Part shown: positions 10,255 through 25,019 of the stretch, in pieces
Layout of the letters: each line of letters opens with the position of its first letter
Position numbering within the stretch: position 1 is the stretch's first letter
NCBI GenBank assembly: GCA_003254885.1
Contig: QANT01008592.1
Coordinates: 71,933-135,932 of the forward strand
Length of the DNA: 64,000 nucleotides
Direction of reading: 5' to 3'
DNA from: Purshia tridentata
Lineage: Eukaryota; Streptophyta; Magnoliopsida; Rosales; Rosaceae
Made by a program: the position numbers and the translations under genes
The notes under the pieces: model-generated
Told to the model about the DNA's origin: nothing
Database searches by the model: none
Seen by the model: only the letters and a program-made list of their open reading frames with translations

Positions 10255-13200
10255 TCATTGCATGATATCTTCTAACTGTAATTTCCAACACTGTGGGTCC
10301 AGTTCGGCCTGTCAATCATACAAACCATTGTCAATATGGTACTTAAGCATTCTAATAAACAACAGTTTTAATTTTGCAGTCTACATAGAACTTGAACTTA
10401 AAGATTTTGACTCAACATGCTATCATGCATTTTGTTTTTTTCACATGATGTTACAGCTTTTTGGATATCCAAACCTTATCTGAGCTCAAATGGAAATGCG
10501 GTTTTTAGAAATTATTGCTTGTTGATGAGCATAAAATTGTTGCAGTTACTTCCAAGATGGTTGGAAGCAGACTTACCCTGAAAAATTTATCTCTCCACTG
10601 AAAAACACAACCACGCGCTTCTAAATGTTCAAAAAGAGCTTGGGGTAACAATGACTTGAAGGTTGCTTGGAGCTTTACTTTTGTTAGCCCCCGGCATGCC
10701 AACAAGGCAGCTGCAAGTCCACTAGCGGTCAAGCCCTTCAAGTGTAAGATAGTTAAGCTCTGTAGGCAGCTGATGCTGGCTAGGGATAACAGCCCCACAT
10801 CTGTAACAGAGGTATATGACAAATTGATCTGCAAAAGAGAAACAAGAATGAAGGACTGGTCAGATAAAATTGTTCCCTATCCAACTGTAAGGCTCCCAAG
10901 AAAGCCAGAAACGAGAAAGAGTACCTGTCTAAGGTTCTGAGAAAAGTGTGCGAGTGGGATCATCCCAGCATCATCAGTACTGAAACACTTCTTTATGTCC
11001 AGCTTCGTCAGTTGCTTGCATCCCACAGCAATAGCTGCTAGACCCAAAGATGTGATAAGAGGACATCCTCGACTTTCAAATGTGTTCAAACTTGAGCATT
11101 TTGATAATGAGATCAAAGAACTATCAGTAATGTCTTTACAGTAGGCTATATTAATCATCTCAAGTCCAGGACAACCACGAGCAATAGCTGAAATGCCCGA
11201 ATCTGAAATTCCTGTGCACCTAAACAAAATAACCACATTCAAATTAACTCTTTGTTTCTGTCAGTCTGAATAAATTTTTACACAAAGACATATTTGGGCA
11301 CAAACCCAGAAGCGTTTGTAGTGAAGTTGGGATTGTTTCCTATATACACTATTTAGGCAGACTTTTGAAGACAGCCTTATTAGAATAATAATATTGAAGG
11401 ATAAAGAGTTATATTCTATTTCCTATGTTTCTTAGCATGCTTCAGAACTAACAAGACCTAAGATGTCCTAAGCATTCAACATTTTTCTCTTTAAGGTTAT
11501 AATCTACTGTTAGACAACCAAAGGGAAAAAGCATTCAATATGGTTCTCCGTTTCAATTTTTCTCGTACTTGACCTACTATATGTTTCCTTGCATCTCAAA
11601 GGGGGGAAAGGAAAGTTACTAAGACAATCATTCATGGATCATAAGTTACGAACCTGTATAGATCGAGCTCTACAAGTTCCGAGCAACACATGCCAACATG
11701 AGCAACTCCCTCATCAGTTATGTTCAGGCAAATCCCTAGTTTTAAGCTGGAGAGTTTGGAACATCTAGAGATGGATATCAGACCTGCACATAGAAGGCAC
11801 TTTGAGTATGCCAGCTACAGTAATGCTTAATTACACTGAGGTCGAGTGAGGGAAAAACCTTCATCATCAACTTCATTGTCTGTTATGTCAAGCTCCTCCA
11901 GAAAATGGCATCTCTGGCCAATGAGGGCAAAAGCTTCTCTAGGAATCAGAGTACATGACTCCATCCTAAGAGAAGTGAGTGCGGTGCATGAATCTGTAAT
12001 GTTTGCAATGGAAGCATAAGTTAACTTTCGGCAACATGTGATGTCTAGCTTCCGCAGATCTTTGTGCTTTGTCAATAGCGAGGAGAGGCCCTCATCAGTC
12101 ACCCCTGCACATTTACTTAAGCTCAGCTCCCTCAATGATGCACACCAGTTCCCGATGGCTTGTAGTCCAGCATAGGTAATCAGGCAACCATCTAATTTAA
12201 TTGACTGCAATATTGGAAGCTTTTGCAAACTATCAGCGAGAGCAAGAGTCACCTAACCACATAAAAAATAACACTATAACTATTAAAAATTACATTAGAA
12301 ATCCCCCTCTGGAACTATTTAAGAAAACACAAAGAAAGTCGAGACTTACAGGAGAGCAGTATGACAAATTGAGTTGCTCTAGAAATTCTCCACCGCCACT
12401 TATTAGGGAAGACAAACCACGGTGACTAATGTTCTGACAACTTGATACGTCAACTTTCTGACAAAGGTAATACAAGTATTGCATGCGTCAAAATTTACAG
12501 TAACAGAAATGAACTTTCAACAAGTAAATAGTAAGAAGTACAAATCTCAAGGCTGTTAGTCCTGTTTTCTAGGCTTGGTGCTAAAATTGTCAATATCAAA
12601 TAGCATCAAATTTAATTTTTTCCCAATAAAGTAATTTCTGTCATGAGTGGAAGGACAATTAAAAGTTGAAGGTTTTAACTTTTTAATAACAAATATGACA
12701 ATCACAATCTGATTATACCAATATTATGCTGTTATTACAAGATGCATAAGACAACAGGGAATCTCAAATTAAGCACGTATTATACCAATTTGATGTTATT
12801 AATACAAAGTGCCTAAGACAACAGGGCAAATCAAATTGAACCAGAACAGCATAAAAAGATACCCTTAGCGACTTGCACCCATGTTTGAAGGCTACAAGGC
12901 TGTCATAGTTGATACCAAAGCATCCTTCTAGAACCAAATCTTCAAGATATTGTAACTTGAAAATTGATGGTAAGCATTCGTCTGTGATCTGCAAATCAAG
13001 GAAAACACATCAATATGCAGCCACTGAAATGCAATCGAATTGACACACAATGAGACTTGAAAATTTGAAACACAAAATTAAAACTGAAATTTTTAACATA
13101 ATACAGAAGCTGAGTGATTCTCAAAGCAAAACAAAATGAAATAAAATAACAAGAAGAAATTACCTGCAAGTAAGAGAGATCCAAACTTCGAATGTCTTTA

Positions 13201-13832
13201 CACTTCACAGCAAGCAATCCCACCCCCAAGTCCCCAACACCAAGACACCATTTCAAGCTAATCAGCCTCAGCTTTCTACACCCAACAGCTATACACCCAA
13301 CACCCATATCCGTAATCATCTTACACCTCCCCAACCAGAGCCTCTCCAAGTTTTTTGCCTCAGTCAAAGCCGCAGCGGCCGAGTCGCTGAGCTCGGTCGC
13401 GTTAGACAAGTCGATCTCCACCAGATTCTTGCAATTCACGGCCAAACTCAGCAACCCATTTCCCGAAAAGTAATTGGACCGCGAAAGATCAATGGAGCGA
13501 AGGTTGGTCTTGCTCGCATTTGATATTGCGGTGAGAGAAGTGTCTGTGATTCGAGGGCAGAGCGTGAGATCGATGTGGGTCACATGTGGGTATCGGCGGA
13601 GGATTGTGGGGAGGTGCTCCGAGCGCAGAGGCTTTAGCGTCCTGCGGTGTTTGGCCTCTGTGGCGTAGAAGGACTTGCAGACCAAAGAGAAAGCCTTTCT
13701 GTCAAGTGGGTTTGTGTTAAGAAAGTCGAGGATTATGAATACGATTTCTTCAGAAAGAAAATGAAAGAGGTTGTTGCTGTTGTTCTCGGTATTGTTTATG
13801 GTGTTGTTGAAAATGGCTTTTTGCCTCTTCAT
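10255..13832 (-). CDS. FBL3: F-box/LRR-repeat protein 3 (RAE1-like)
   Basis: Substrate-recognition subunit of an SCF ubiquitin ligase. The Arabidopsis protein it most resembles (At5g01720, RAE1) targets the transcription factor STOP1 and so tunes aluminium and phosphate responses. Eight exons, 13832-13164, 12988-12863, 12457-12350, 12252-11859, 11783-11654, 11219-10925, 10828-10577 and 10308-10255, join in frame to 675 aa, close to the family length. The F-box lies at about residues 23-68 ([13 protein letters not shown]). The rest is a run of Cys-containing LRRs (for example [15 protein letters not shown] and ESRGCPLIT). The tiny last exon encodes 17 residues starting [11 protein letters not shown], matching the conserved C-terminus of the family; reading through the exon 7 donor instead gives an unrelated tail. 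No paralogue is adjacent. Confidence 0.93.
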
Positions 13833-13859
13833 GGTTTGGAGGTCAGAGAAAGGTTTTAA

Positions 13860-16800
13860 GGTGCGTGAGAATTTTTGGGATTTGGATGAGAAAATGAGAG
13901 TTGAAGAGGTTGAGTTTTTTATAGGCGAGGATGGGGAATAATGGGTTTTCGAGGCTCTGAATCAAGCGTTGCAGAAAGGAATCAAGGATTGGTTTTCGGT
14001 TTGGGTAGGTTGGGTTAGCAGGGGAGGGACTGAACATGAAGGAGAACCCGAATTACTAGAATGCCCTTATGGGCTTTTTATAATTTGTTTCCTTTCTTGT
14101 TTTATTTCCCTTGGGAAAGAACAATCTTACCCTCTATTTCCTCAAGCATCCTCAATATTATTATAATTTAATGAAATGAGCATTTTATTTTCTTACCAAT
14201 TGAAAAAATAAACAAATGCCTCACCTCCTTCTATTATTCTTGTGAATTTGTTTTGAATTCTTAGAATTGCTACTATTCGTTAAATAGTCTTATCAAAATA
14301 TGTGGTTTTAAATAGTGTAATAATCAATTAGTTATTGATTTAGTGATTTTTTCTTTACACTATTAAAAAATTTAAAATTAAATAATATAAACATATCATA
14401 TTTTTCATAAGCAAATATTACTCTATTCTTACATAAAAGCTTAAGATAATCAATAATCAAATGGTGTGAAATATAAACACCAATTAAGTGTATATGTTTT
14501 TAGATTTAATCTACCGATCAACTTAAGTAGTCTTATGTGTGTTTTTCTCTCAAGTCCATACTTTAAAGATAGGGATATGTTTGTCTTTTAGAAAAGAAAC
14601 AAAGAAATTGCATATTAGTAATATAAAAAATATGGGGGTAGATTGGTCTTTTAAGATGGAAAAGGAGACTCCGTACTTTGAAGGACGGTAAGGACAGGTG
14701 GTAATTCGGGAAGGTTGACGCGGGCAGTTCGGGTATTGAAAAAAGTCGTTTTCTTATCTCATCCTCAAACATGGAGCCAGCAGCTCATTTGGTGGAGGAC
14801 CTATGTGAGGAAGGACAGATTCAAGTGCAGACAGTACGAACAACCTGACAAAATAATTAATTAAAAATAAAAATGAAAAAGCAAAAGGAAAATACGCAAA
14901 TGGAAATAAGATATTCGAGTAGATATTGCCGTACTTATATAGAAGCCATTACGTAGTACCAGCCTTACTCAGATAAGAACGGTTGGACAGAGAAAACAAA
15001 AGCAACAAGTCAAATTCAGGAAAAGCGATTGGTCAGGAAGGTTGTGACTCATACAGGGTCTATGTGATGTGCTTTCGTCAAAATAAAACTGCCCCCAAAT
15101 TTCTGAGATATTACAATTTCCATAATCAATTATGTCAGCTACTTCTTCTTTCTATATTATTTTTCGACCTTCTTTTCGTATAATGGTCTCATGCAAAATC
15201 ATTCTTTTTTCAGATTATACTTTACAAGTTTATTGAGGAATTAATTTTCAGCCCAGTTCAACTCACAACCCCTTTGAGGAAATTGGATTAGTATGAAGAG
15301 CGTAGGCCTAAACACACATCCAAAGTTAATCATTTAATGAGATAATCCCATTAATTCAAGACTTAATTCCTTTGAGATGGTAATATAAAGGCTTGACAAA
15401 GATCAAAAGTAAGGTAACGCAATCTATTAGAATGAATGAAAAGTTCAATCAAGTTCAAAACATGTTTACTGACTTAAGCATTGGATTTCCTTTAAGGAGA
15501 AGCATCTCAAAGGCTGAATAAAACTCAATCAATTGTTAATCTTTTCCGACAGAGAAGATAGTCAAAGGAGTTGATGGTTAAGTTGTTGACGTAGAATAAA
15601 TTGAAATTTTGAACCTCGTCAAAAAAATGATTTATAAAATGAATGATATTGATAGTTAAATTATAATGCGAAATGAAAAAAAAAGGAGAGAATCTTGCTA
15701 GCATTTCTGTTATGATGTATCCTTCATTTTGATTCGTTTCAGACTTGATTTTATGATTTACTTGGAGAATTTATTTATTTATTTTGATATGCCATGTAAA
15801 AATATTATATAGCATGATCTAAAAAGAAATGATTTAAGAAGGCAAAGATGAAGGGCTGTGGTAGTACAGGAATAAACTAGGAATAAATAAATAATATAGA
15901 ATATTAATGTTTTAAATCAAATCTTGTCGGAGGATGATTCAGGCGAACCTATCCATTTGGCTAGAATTGAGTTAACTTTGCTATGGTTGAGACTTGAGCT
16001 GGCCAAAGAATAAAGGATCAAATCATTTATATTGTGAAAGTGAACTTTTTCAAAGCTATTTCAAAATTATAAATGCCTAGTTTTGTTCGGTGTTTCTATG
16101 AATTTAAAACCATTAGTAAATTTCTATCTATCTAATTCCGTTAAATTGGATTACAATTACAAGATGTTTTGAGTTCAAATTTTGTAAACGACATATGTTA
16201 ATTAATAGAAAATTATAAATAAATTAGTAACTCATTAATTAATAAAAAACTGCAATTTGCTTGTTTAATAATTGTAATTTTATAAAATTAATTATTATGA
16301 GAACTTCTTACATACGGAAGTTTTATGCCGAAAAGATGTGGAAAAACAATATTAGCCATAAGATTTTATCATGTGTTAAATACTTAAGAATAAAAGTAAA
16401 ATTTATGTAGTTGAGATTATTTTTTCTCACTCTTTCTACTTAGAACTTATGCAAGAGAGAAGTTTCTTAATTATTATTATTAGTAATAGTATTAGAATTT
16501 GCCCCCACGAGGCAGAAGCTGGTGAGTGGTGAGGTACAAGTTTGGTACAAGAAATGATTAATGTTGACTAATTAAAATGCTGGTTGACATTTTTATAATC
16601 ATAAATTTTTTTTTTTGGGCCAAATTTTTATAATCATTTTCGATCATTCGCATCGCACCCAAACGACCCATATAGATTTATGTTTATCACTAATTAGCAG
16701 ACAATAGCTACGAGTTGTCATCAATTTAGGTACGGGTCTCTTTCCAAACAGATGGCTAAGCTCACAGATACTCATGATAATAATATCTCTTTAAGAGAAC

Positions 16801-18497
16801 CAATGGGTACTTAGCACTAAGTAATCACTTTTTTAATGTCTAGTCTTTAATTTACCAAGTGTAATTATGTTTTAACGTTGATTTTGGTGGTGATATGAAA
16901 TGTTCAACGTTCCCTCTATTCGACCAAACAAAAATTAAAAAAACATTGAATATGTTCAACTCAAGCTTCCTCTGATTTGAATATAATAATACACATGCAA
17001 GTTATATGCAACCAAACCCACTTTCTTATCTATTAGAAATTAATAGAAATCGTGGTACTACGGCAAGGTACCTTCTCCTCCATCTAAATCAAGGATTTTT
17101 TATTGATGAAAAAATAAATCTTTTAAAATATAAGGATTGAATGTGTGTTTAATTATATGACATTCATGTTTGAATGATCAAAAAAATTTTAAATTATTGA
17201 AAAAGAATTTATATATAACACATTATAAATATATGTAAGATTAAATAAATTTAGAATGCAGTACGTATATGCACTCACACCAGGAGGAGCAGGAAGAGTG
17301 GATCTGAGTTATATCTATAAAAGCCTCCTCGATGATCGATCATATAATTTTTTTGTTTTTACTTTTTTTAGTCAACCTTCTCATGCAAAGTTGTCACCGA
17401 ATAGTTGAAGAAACAATGCATGAAAACAACTGGAACTCACACAAGTATAGTACTGGAAACTAATTAATTATACGAAACAATATATAACTTGATGGCCTGG
17501 GTGAGGTGAGGACTTGGCCGATAACAACTTGTACTCAATCTTTATATGATATAACTCAAAAACATAAACCATGTCATCGATTGAATATCTACTAAAGTTT
17601 TGCTTTTCTTTTTTCACATCTTTTTGATTAATTAATTAATCCTACAAACTATAGAGTATTTTAGATTAACTATAAACCAAAACGTATTTCAAAAAGGCTG
17701 TTATATGTTACCATAAACAACATTCACCTAGTTTTTTTTAATAATGTGGACAGTAAATTTACATCAACTAGACCTAAACTCTAAACCTATCCATACTTGT
17801 TTGATATATATTAAAGACCAGTCGTGAGATCGAATTGGTTTTACAGTTTCTAATTACATGATTGAAGTCAAGTAATGCACCGTATATTATTGATTTCTTG
17901 GTTATGTTGAAGCCCCAAGGCTGAAGGCTCATACCTCATGAGTCATGCCAGCATCAAAGGAAAAATTCATTGTACGGACCGTTTTAATTCGCGAATCACC
18001 CTAAAAAGTCATATCATCATTTGTCAACAGCGACGTGCATTTATTCAATGTTCCATGTGCTGTTTTCTTTTCTCTTGTTTTGTTTTGTTGTCGTTTATTG
18101 CAGTACTTGCATTCTATTACATATAAGATTTGGCGTTTGAGCAACGCTTCTTCTCTCTTCCCTTGACTCTTTAGAAAAGTCATTGTACGGTGGGGAACAA
18201 TGAGACATTTGTTTCCAAGTGTTGACCAAAACTGAATATTACTACTAAGCATTCAAAACCAAAAAATAATGGACTTTTGAGTTTTGGCCCAACAAATACA
18301 CAGCTAACTTTAGAGGTTGGGCCAGTATGCCCAACTATAAGTATTGTCCATGGCATTTGGGTCACACCTCATTATAAGAGAACATTTAATTAATTTAATG
18401 TGCATATAAACATGGCAGCATGATAGAGCCCAACTTTAGAAGTAAAATATGATATGAACAATAGTGCAAAGAACGAAATGGAGGCCAATTCCAATTA
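13860..18497. other. Intergenic, no gene seen
   Basis: Promoter side of FBL3 followed by about 4.4 kb of AT-rich DNA up to the 3' end of the ferroportin gene. Open frames are short and unlike known proteins. I see no RNA gene, long terminal repeat or transposase remnant that I can support. Confidence 0.5.
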
Positions 18498-21400
18498 CTA
18501 TGCATTTGCAGATTGTGATATTGTAAAGCATTTAAGCCACGGAGGTAATTTCTCAAAGTGAAGGAGGTGCTTCCGGATACGGTAAAGATGTAAGGTATAG
18601 AGTAATGCAGCCAATGTTACCACACCAAACGACACCAGAATCAACTTCCAGAAATCCTGAACACAACAATAATAATGCAAACAGAGAAATGGGTTAATAT
18701 ATAGAGTTTATAAATGGTATGGTATAAACAGATTTGAAGGTGAAAAGATCTAATATCGTACAACTGGTGATATGAACCCATCAAAATTTAAGAGTTTAAA
18801 TGTGTTTGCATGTCTCATACAAACAAATCATGTAATTAATGTCACATGGATATGCTCATGATATGGTGCATGTCAAATTCTAGATGATGATAATGTGCAG
18901 AGACTTGTCAAGGAATCAGGGGTTCAAACCATGGATTAGAGGGTTGAACATGGAGACACTGACAAATGATCTGGACTATTTGAGTTTTTACGTGCAAAAC
19001 AAAAATGGAACTAGTTAAAAATTTGAAGAAAATTACAAAAGTTGTGTGTCTTGAGGCTCTTGCCTCTTGGCCTATAGCTTGACTGATGTATATTATATCC
19101 TAATGTTTGGTGGACCAGAAAGGAGAAAGTTAAACATTATTACCTGTGGATTAGATACGATTATTCCCAGGACATAACCCATCAAATCCATACTAGATTG
19201 AAGGGAGTTTTGAACACCTCCCACTACACAACGATCCGATTCAGGAACTTGATCCTGTCCAAAATGAGGTTTGGATTATTATCACCAACCAAAGACATCC
19301 CAGAAGATTATATATATATAGGATTGGGACTATCTTGTTGTGCTTAATTACCTGCATTTGTTGGATTACTGCTAAGTCAAACATCCACAACCCAAGCCGA
19401 GAAGTAGCCACTCCTGCCATGAGCATATATGCTGATAAAAGGCTATTGTTATGCACCCATATTGAAGCAACACATAATAGGAGGAAGGTCCACTGCATTG
19501 AAACCACATAAAAACCAGAAATATAATCATTTGAAAATACCACTTGAAGTTGAAGAGAAGCATTTGTTGTTCCAATGTACTGTTTTTTATTGTACCTGAG
19601 ACCAGATGGACCAGAGTCCTGTTCTTAGTGTTAAAATATGAGACTGCAAGATTGGGTACACAATTGTTGCAGCAATTCCAATTGCAGCACTTATTCCACG
19701 TGCTATCCCAATGGTGTATGCAGGTATACCTTCCCATTCCAAAGTAGCAGTCATCAATGTTCCAAAGCTGGAACAACAGAGTTAGTAAGAACCTTACAGC
19801 CAGAGGAAGTTTGCAAATAAATTAAGGGGTATTTTAACAATTTGTCTATGGTACAATGTCGGTATATATGGCCTAAAAGCACATCTGATGATGGATACTA
19901 TATATATACCATAATAGTTAGAATGTGAACCCGTCAAGATATAAGGGTTAAAAATATATTTATATGTCATATAGTGTTTGTATGGTAGAATTTTCCATAT
20001 TTTAAAGTTATTTCAAATGACGCATAACAAGACGGGGCCAATATTTACTTTTTGATACCAATAACAAGTAGTATTCACCTGAGGACAGTGAAAAATAGCA
20101 AAGCCAGAGCTACTCCCGGGAGTGACACATCTTGCTTCAGATACACTCTCCATGCACCAACATAAGGGATTCTTAAGACCATTTCGAATATTCTCTTTAT
20201 CCAGCTTTCCTCATCAGCCAATTCTGAATCATCTTTGTCATGAGAAAGCAAGGAGATTCTCTCCTGAGTAGATGAGCTCCCTTCCTGATCACTTTGTGAA
20301 GGTCTTGACATCTTCCTCTTGCTGCTTTCACCCAAAGCCGGAATCCCATTGTACACAGAAGTGAAAAGCCAATATTCCAGCCAAACAGATATGGTGTTCC
20401 AGAGTGCTAAGGCTAAAGCAGATGCTTTTAGTGATACAAAGCTGATAATGAAGCCAGTTAGCACAGGAGCACATAGCTTGCAGAAGAGGTCAATACGCCG
20501 GATGGTCGAATTCATCTTTGTCAGTACTTCTGGAGAATGCTCTTCTGATATCACCACCACCCTGCAGGTAGAGTGATTGAAAATTGATACATATTTAATA
20601 AATTTGAAAGATCATAACACCCTTAGTTATATTAAATTGGGTTCAAGAAGAAATTGGAAAAAAAGATAAGGACAAGCTGTATAACTAAGCTTTTAGTGAT
20701 ACAAAACTTTCCAATTACATTCTCATAAACTCTGTGGGAAAATTACCAGTCTCTTTCGATTAAGATGGTACCAGCAAGAGTGGAAAGGACTCCAACAGCT
20801 CCTGAGATGTTGGTTAATATTACCAGTGATATGAATGCATTAAAATTTGTGAGCTTCAACTCTGAGCAGACCAGTAATGCCATTACAGTGCCTCCAGCAA
20901 TCATAAAAGAGAGATTCTGTGTTACCAACCAAAGTCGGAGAACCTGTCCATAAAGTTGTAAGATTAAACATTATGTAAATAATGTAACAAATTTTTTTTT
21001 CTCTCTATATCTCTCTTTTCTTCTGAGCTTTCATAGGCCTACCTTTACATATGGAAATCTGTCTACCCAGTGTCCAACTAAGGGTCCGAAAACCGCAGTA
21101 GAGGCTGATTCCATTGCACCATATATAGCAGCAAAGAGTAGAGAGTCTGGCCAAATGCTTATCATGTATAAACCAACAGAGAATTCCCACATTCTGCAAA
21201 ATTTTAAGGCAAAAATTCAAGATTAGAAAGTAATTCGATCCAAACCATATAGAATATTGAAAAACAAGCAAGTCTCTTTCTGTCATCCTTGTACAAAGGT
21301 ACATGTGAATTGATCCCAACAATCAGAGTGATCAAAGTCAATTTGACTTGGAGGGTACACACTCTTTCACACACACAAGAGGTCAAAAAATTTCCATGGA

Positions 21401-21808
21401 GAGCATTAACATGTTCAAAATCCTCTACTTAGTTTCCGCAATTTAAATGATTTACTAGTAGTTCTGTAGTAGCTTGATTTTAATAAAGCTTTCAGCAGCA
21501 AATTGCCTTGGAATGAATCTAAACTAAACTGTACAAAACCACTGAAACAAAAATACTCTAGTATTATGAAGAAAGTCCAAATTATAGTTGGGAAAAAAAC
21601 CCATATCAACAAGAATATATACATGACAACGTTGAAATAATGAGCAGTGAGAGATAAGAAAAGTAAACCTGGCACCCCATCTGGCCAAAAAGTGGCCTAC
21701 GTATAAATATCTGATAAGAAGGGAAGGAAGAGAATCATATTGAGGATTAGAAGGCTGTTCTTCCACTTGGGCTACAACCACAAGGGGCTCTCTCTCGTCC
21801 TGATTCAT
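18498..21808 (-). CDS. Ferroportin / IREG-type metal exporter (SLC40A)
   Basis: Membrane exporter of Fe2+ and related metals (Co, Ni). Plant IREG1/FPN1 acts at the plasma membrane for iron and cobalt loading of xylem, IREG2/FPN2 at the vacuole. Eight exons, 21808-21669, 21193-21043, 20943-20747, 20561-20079, 19767-19596, 19492-19352, 19254-19144 and 18656-18498, join in frame to 517 aa, the usual length. TM1 opens with the signature LARWGARMWEFSV (about 39-51). The GPLVGHWVD loop, multiple hydrophobic spans and a long charged cytosolic loop (about 240-300, Ser/Glu/Lys-rich) between the two six-helix halves match the SLC40 fold. The last exon ends in a hydrophobic span plus a basic tail. It lacks the N-terminal extension of the plastid form (IREG3/MAR1). 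IREG1 and IREG2 types cannot be separated by eye. A GAT-rich microsatellite lies in the 5' UTR (about 21879-21902). Confidence 0.92.
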
Positions 21809-24800
21809 TTCTCAGCTTCCTCTGTGCCTCTTGTAGCTAATTGTTGAACAATAATGGCAGCAACTCTTCCTTATTGTGATGGTGATGATGATGATGATGA
21901 TATAGTTGCGTCAACACATCATCATTATCATCTAGAAATGGCATACGTGCATATATAAGAGTGAGTAGTGTTGTTGTTTGTTACGTGGTGCAAATTAGAC
22001 TGAACAGTAGTGCAGTAATTACAAATACAACAAATATATTGACAAGAATCTTTGCTCGTTTTTGATCTATTCAGAATGAATAGAAAATTGGGTGGGTCTG
22101 TATCCTGTGCGGCTCAGATAGCCCTAGGCCACGTGCTGCTACCCACCTTTTTCCTCTCCAACGTCTCCTCCTACTCTTCCAAAAGTTAATGAAAAATCCA
22201 AACCTTCAGTCCGTTTGAATGGATATATGCATATACGATGCCCTTATCTCGCTTGTCACTTAACATAATAAAACTATAAAATTAGTATTAATTCTGCATG
22301 GATTTCAGGATAGTATTTTTTCTTTTTCAAAGGTTTCGGTATAACATTTTCCATAGAATTCAAAACATCTACGGATCATTGAAATGAAGTGAGGTGAGAT
22401 AAGGTCAGGTAATCACATCATTAGTAAATGCTCTGAATCTTTTGTCCCAACAGATTCAGGGGTCAAAGATGCAGATCGACTAGTTGATAATTGCAAATGG
22501 ACAAAGTTCTAATACAAAAATTAGGGAAAAAAATAATTATAAATGTAAAATTAGTGCAGCAGTTATTAAATGCATTGGATGCTTAATAATAAATATAAAC
22601 TTTTTAATAGCGTTTACCTAAACATTTGTATTTTTGCGAGTAATTAGAGGCAGAAGAGGCTTTCAAAGAATAAATAAATCTGCTGTCAGTATTAAGCTGT
22701 GTCACGCACGCTTGAAAAATACCTCCAGCAGTAGCAGCTTAGCTACACGACTCATGAATCTCATGTCATGTGTCCCAAGTGGGCAATTAAACTTTTATTT
22801 ATTCGATGGTACCATGAAATTGAGTAGCCACGATCAATTAGGTTTAAAAATGAATTGTTCAGCTCAAAACTTTAAGGTGATCTTTATTTGAGATTAGGGT
22901 GGATAAGCTCAGTTAAGTTGCTGATATTTGCGGACCTGGCTTTATCCCTCCCACCTGGGCTTGTTTGGTTTTTTGCTGCTCCTCCTCCAAATTGATTGAG
23001 CAGTTTGTTGAAGATGACATTCTTGGAGTTCTTCGTTTTCGTTGTGTAGTGTAAGTTCTTTGTGTTGGGGCCTTGGACCCCGGTTGTTACCAAAAAGCAA
23101 AAGTAGATAATATTTAGATAGTAGGCTACATGTCTCGATCCAATTCAAATCAGCTTCAGGAACCCAAATAAATTCGATTTACGATCTAATTTCTAGAGAC
23201 ATTCATACACAAATGTGGCTGAGAAAACAATTCTACAATAGAGGCGAAAAATTCCCATCAACATTTTAGGTTGGGGGTTTGCATTTCCTCATAATAACTC
23301 GAAAGTACTTTTGCAGATGAAAGTGCAATTATCAACAAATAATTATTTTCCATGACAATAAATGTGTAGGTACAAATTACAATAGGTCCAGAAAAAACAA
23401 AGACAACTAAACAGAAAGGTAAAAAAACATGTTACAGGTACATCCATGATGGGTGAACTGGAGATCAGGCATGTTGCCAAGCACATCCTACCGAAAGAAG
23501 CAAGACATTAGATCAATTTATCCCAATATGATCAGCTGAAAAAGGAAATCATTACTAATTGTCATTGATGCACCCAACTACATACCTACCATCATCTATC
23601 TGGCAAAGCACTACAATTATTTATTGACTTCAAATGAAACTCAATTAAAATTCTGGTCTTTTCTCGCCATTCATAAATATTAACCTCATCATCCTATAAA
23701 TTATGGTGAGCAAATCACCAAATCTTTATATTTTTCGGTGCTTCAAATATGATGCTAAATTATATGGTAAAAAGGTAGAAGCAAAGATGGTTCCAAATCT
23801 AAACCCATTATGAATATTATGCAAGTAACAAGGAATTTTAAAATTGGTCAAGAAACTCGTACCCAAAAGAAAATTTTTGCCAAAAAGGAAGACGTAGAGG
23901 CACTTTATACCAATGAAGATTGAAATTTCTTAGCTTACCCAAAGATAAGTTTGGGAAGGATGTAAAGGCTAAATCATGAAGGATACAGGAGAGAAAATCT
24001 GTGATTTATCTTTCTTGTTTGGTAGAAGGGATGGAAAGTAGGGAGGAAAAAAAATATAAAGCTACATATCGAAAATTATACCCTCAATATATGGGTTGAT
24101 TTGGGAATAAACATGAAATTCAATAAGTGATCTTTACGCATATCTTTCCTTCACTGTGGTGGGTTGGGAGGGTTCTCCTCCCTGTCTACTTTTCCCTTCC
24201 CCTCCTCCACTCTCCCTCCATCCACAAACGGACACCCTATCAATTCTCCTATATTCCCACCCCTCTATCCATCCTCCATCTATCTACCTACCTATCCATT
24301 CTGCCATTTATCTCCCTACCAAACATAGTGTTTAAGATGACAATCAGCCTGACATTGCACTTGTGAATTCTTGATAAGATCGACATCAATATTAACACCA
24401 TACACACTTATCAAAGAGGATATAATTGAGATATGCAATATAGACATGTGAAAGGAAGAGAGAGAGAGAGAGAGAGATTTGGTGGTGTTGTATATGTCTG
24501 GCCCTTGTGGGTTGGTCACAGACAGTAGTGAGCATATTTGTGTATGAGAACTTAATACTTCTACTCCCAAATGAGTCAACAAAGAAGAGGCAAATCCTAA
24601 CCTTGAAAACTATGAGAAACCAACTATAGCTTATATATCAACAGAAAAAATGCTGAAAAACAAAAATGAATAGATTATGGCATGTCAATCAAAATTAAAA
24701 TATTAACGAAGTAGGATGAAAAGATGAATTATACACATATGCATAGAATGGAGTCTTACCACCCAAAAAAACGAAAAAGAAAGAAATCATATAAAGTAAC

Positions 24801-25019
24801 AGAACCAGTTAAAAGGAAACTTGCCCAGGGTCTTCAGAGTTCATAGACCAAAAGTTTTGAATTTTTTGCCATACTGGATCACATACTCATTTTTCTCTCT
24901 TTTCGCATAGGTTCTATATCAATTTAAGCATTGCAGGATGAAGCAAAAGAAGTACAAGGCAAGGAAAATATCAATACCAGCGCAAACTTTGATTGGACAT
25001 GAAGGCTGACTTGGTCCAG
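21809..25019. other. Intergenic, no gene seen
   Basis: Between the ferroportin start and the 3' end of the Sel1-like gene. It holds the ferroportin promoter with a GAT microsatellite near 21879-21902 and a GA microsatellite at 24457-24477. No coding signal is seen. Confidence 0.5.

Noticed and set aside
10505-10576. Read-through end of FBL3 exon 7 as the protein C-terminus
   Set aside because: A donor at 10576 and the exon at 10308-10255 restore the conserved family C-terminus.
14310-14368. 14-bp inverted repeat around TAAATAGTGTAA
   Set aside because: Too short and AT-rich to support a hairpin gene or transposon.
19197-19207. ATTGAAGGGAG, resembling the core of miR159/319
   Set aside because: It lies antisense in ferroportin exon 7, matches only 11 nt and has no hairpin partner in view.
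22884-23148. Two overlapping minus-strand frames rich in Asn, Lys and Gln
   Set aside because: Neither resembles a known family; no splice partners keep a frame; treated as non-coding.
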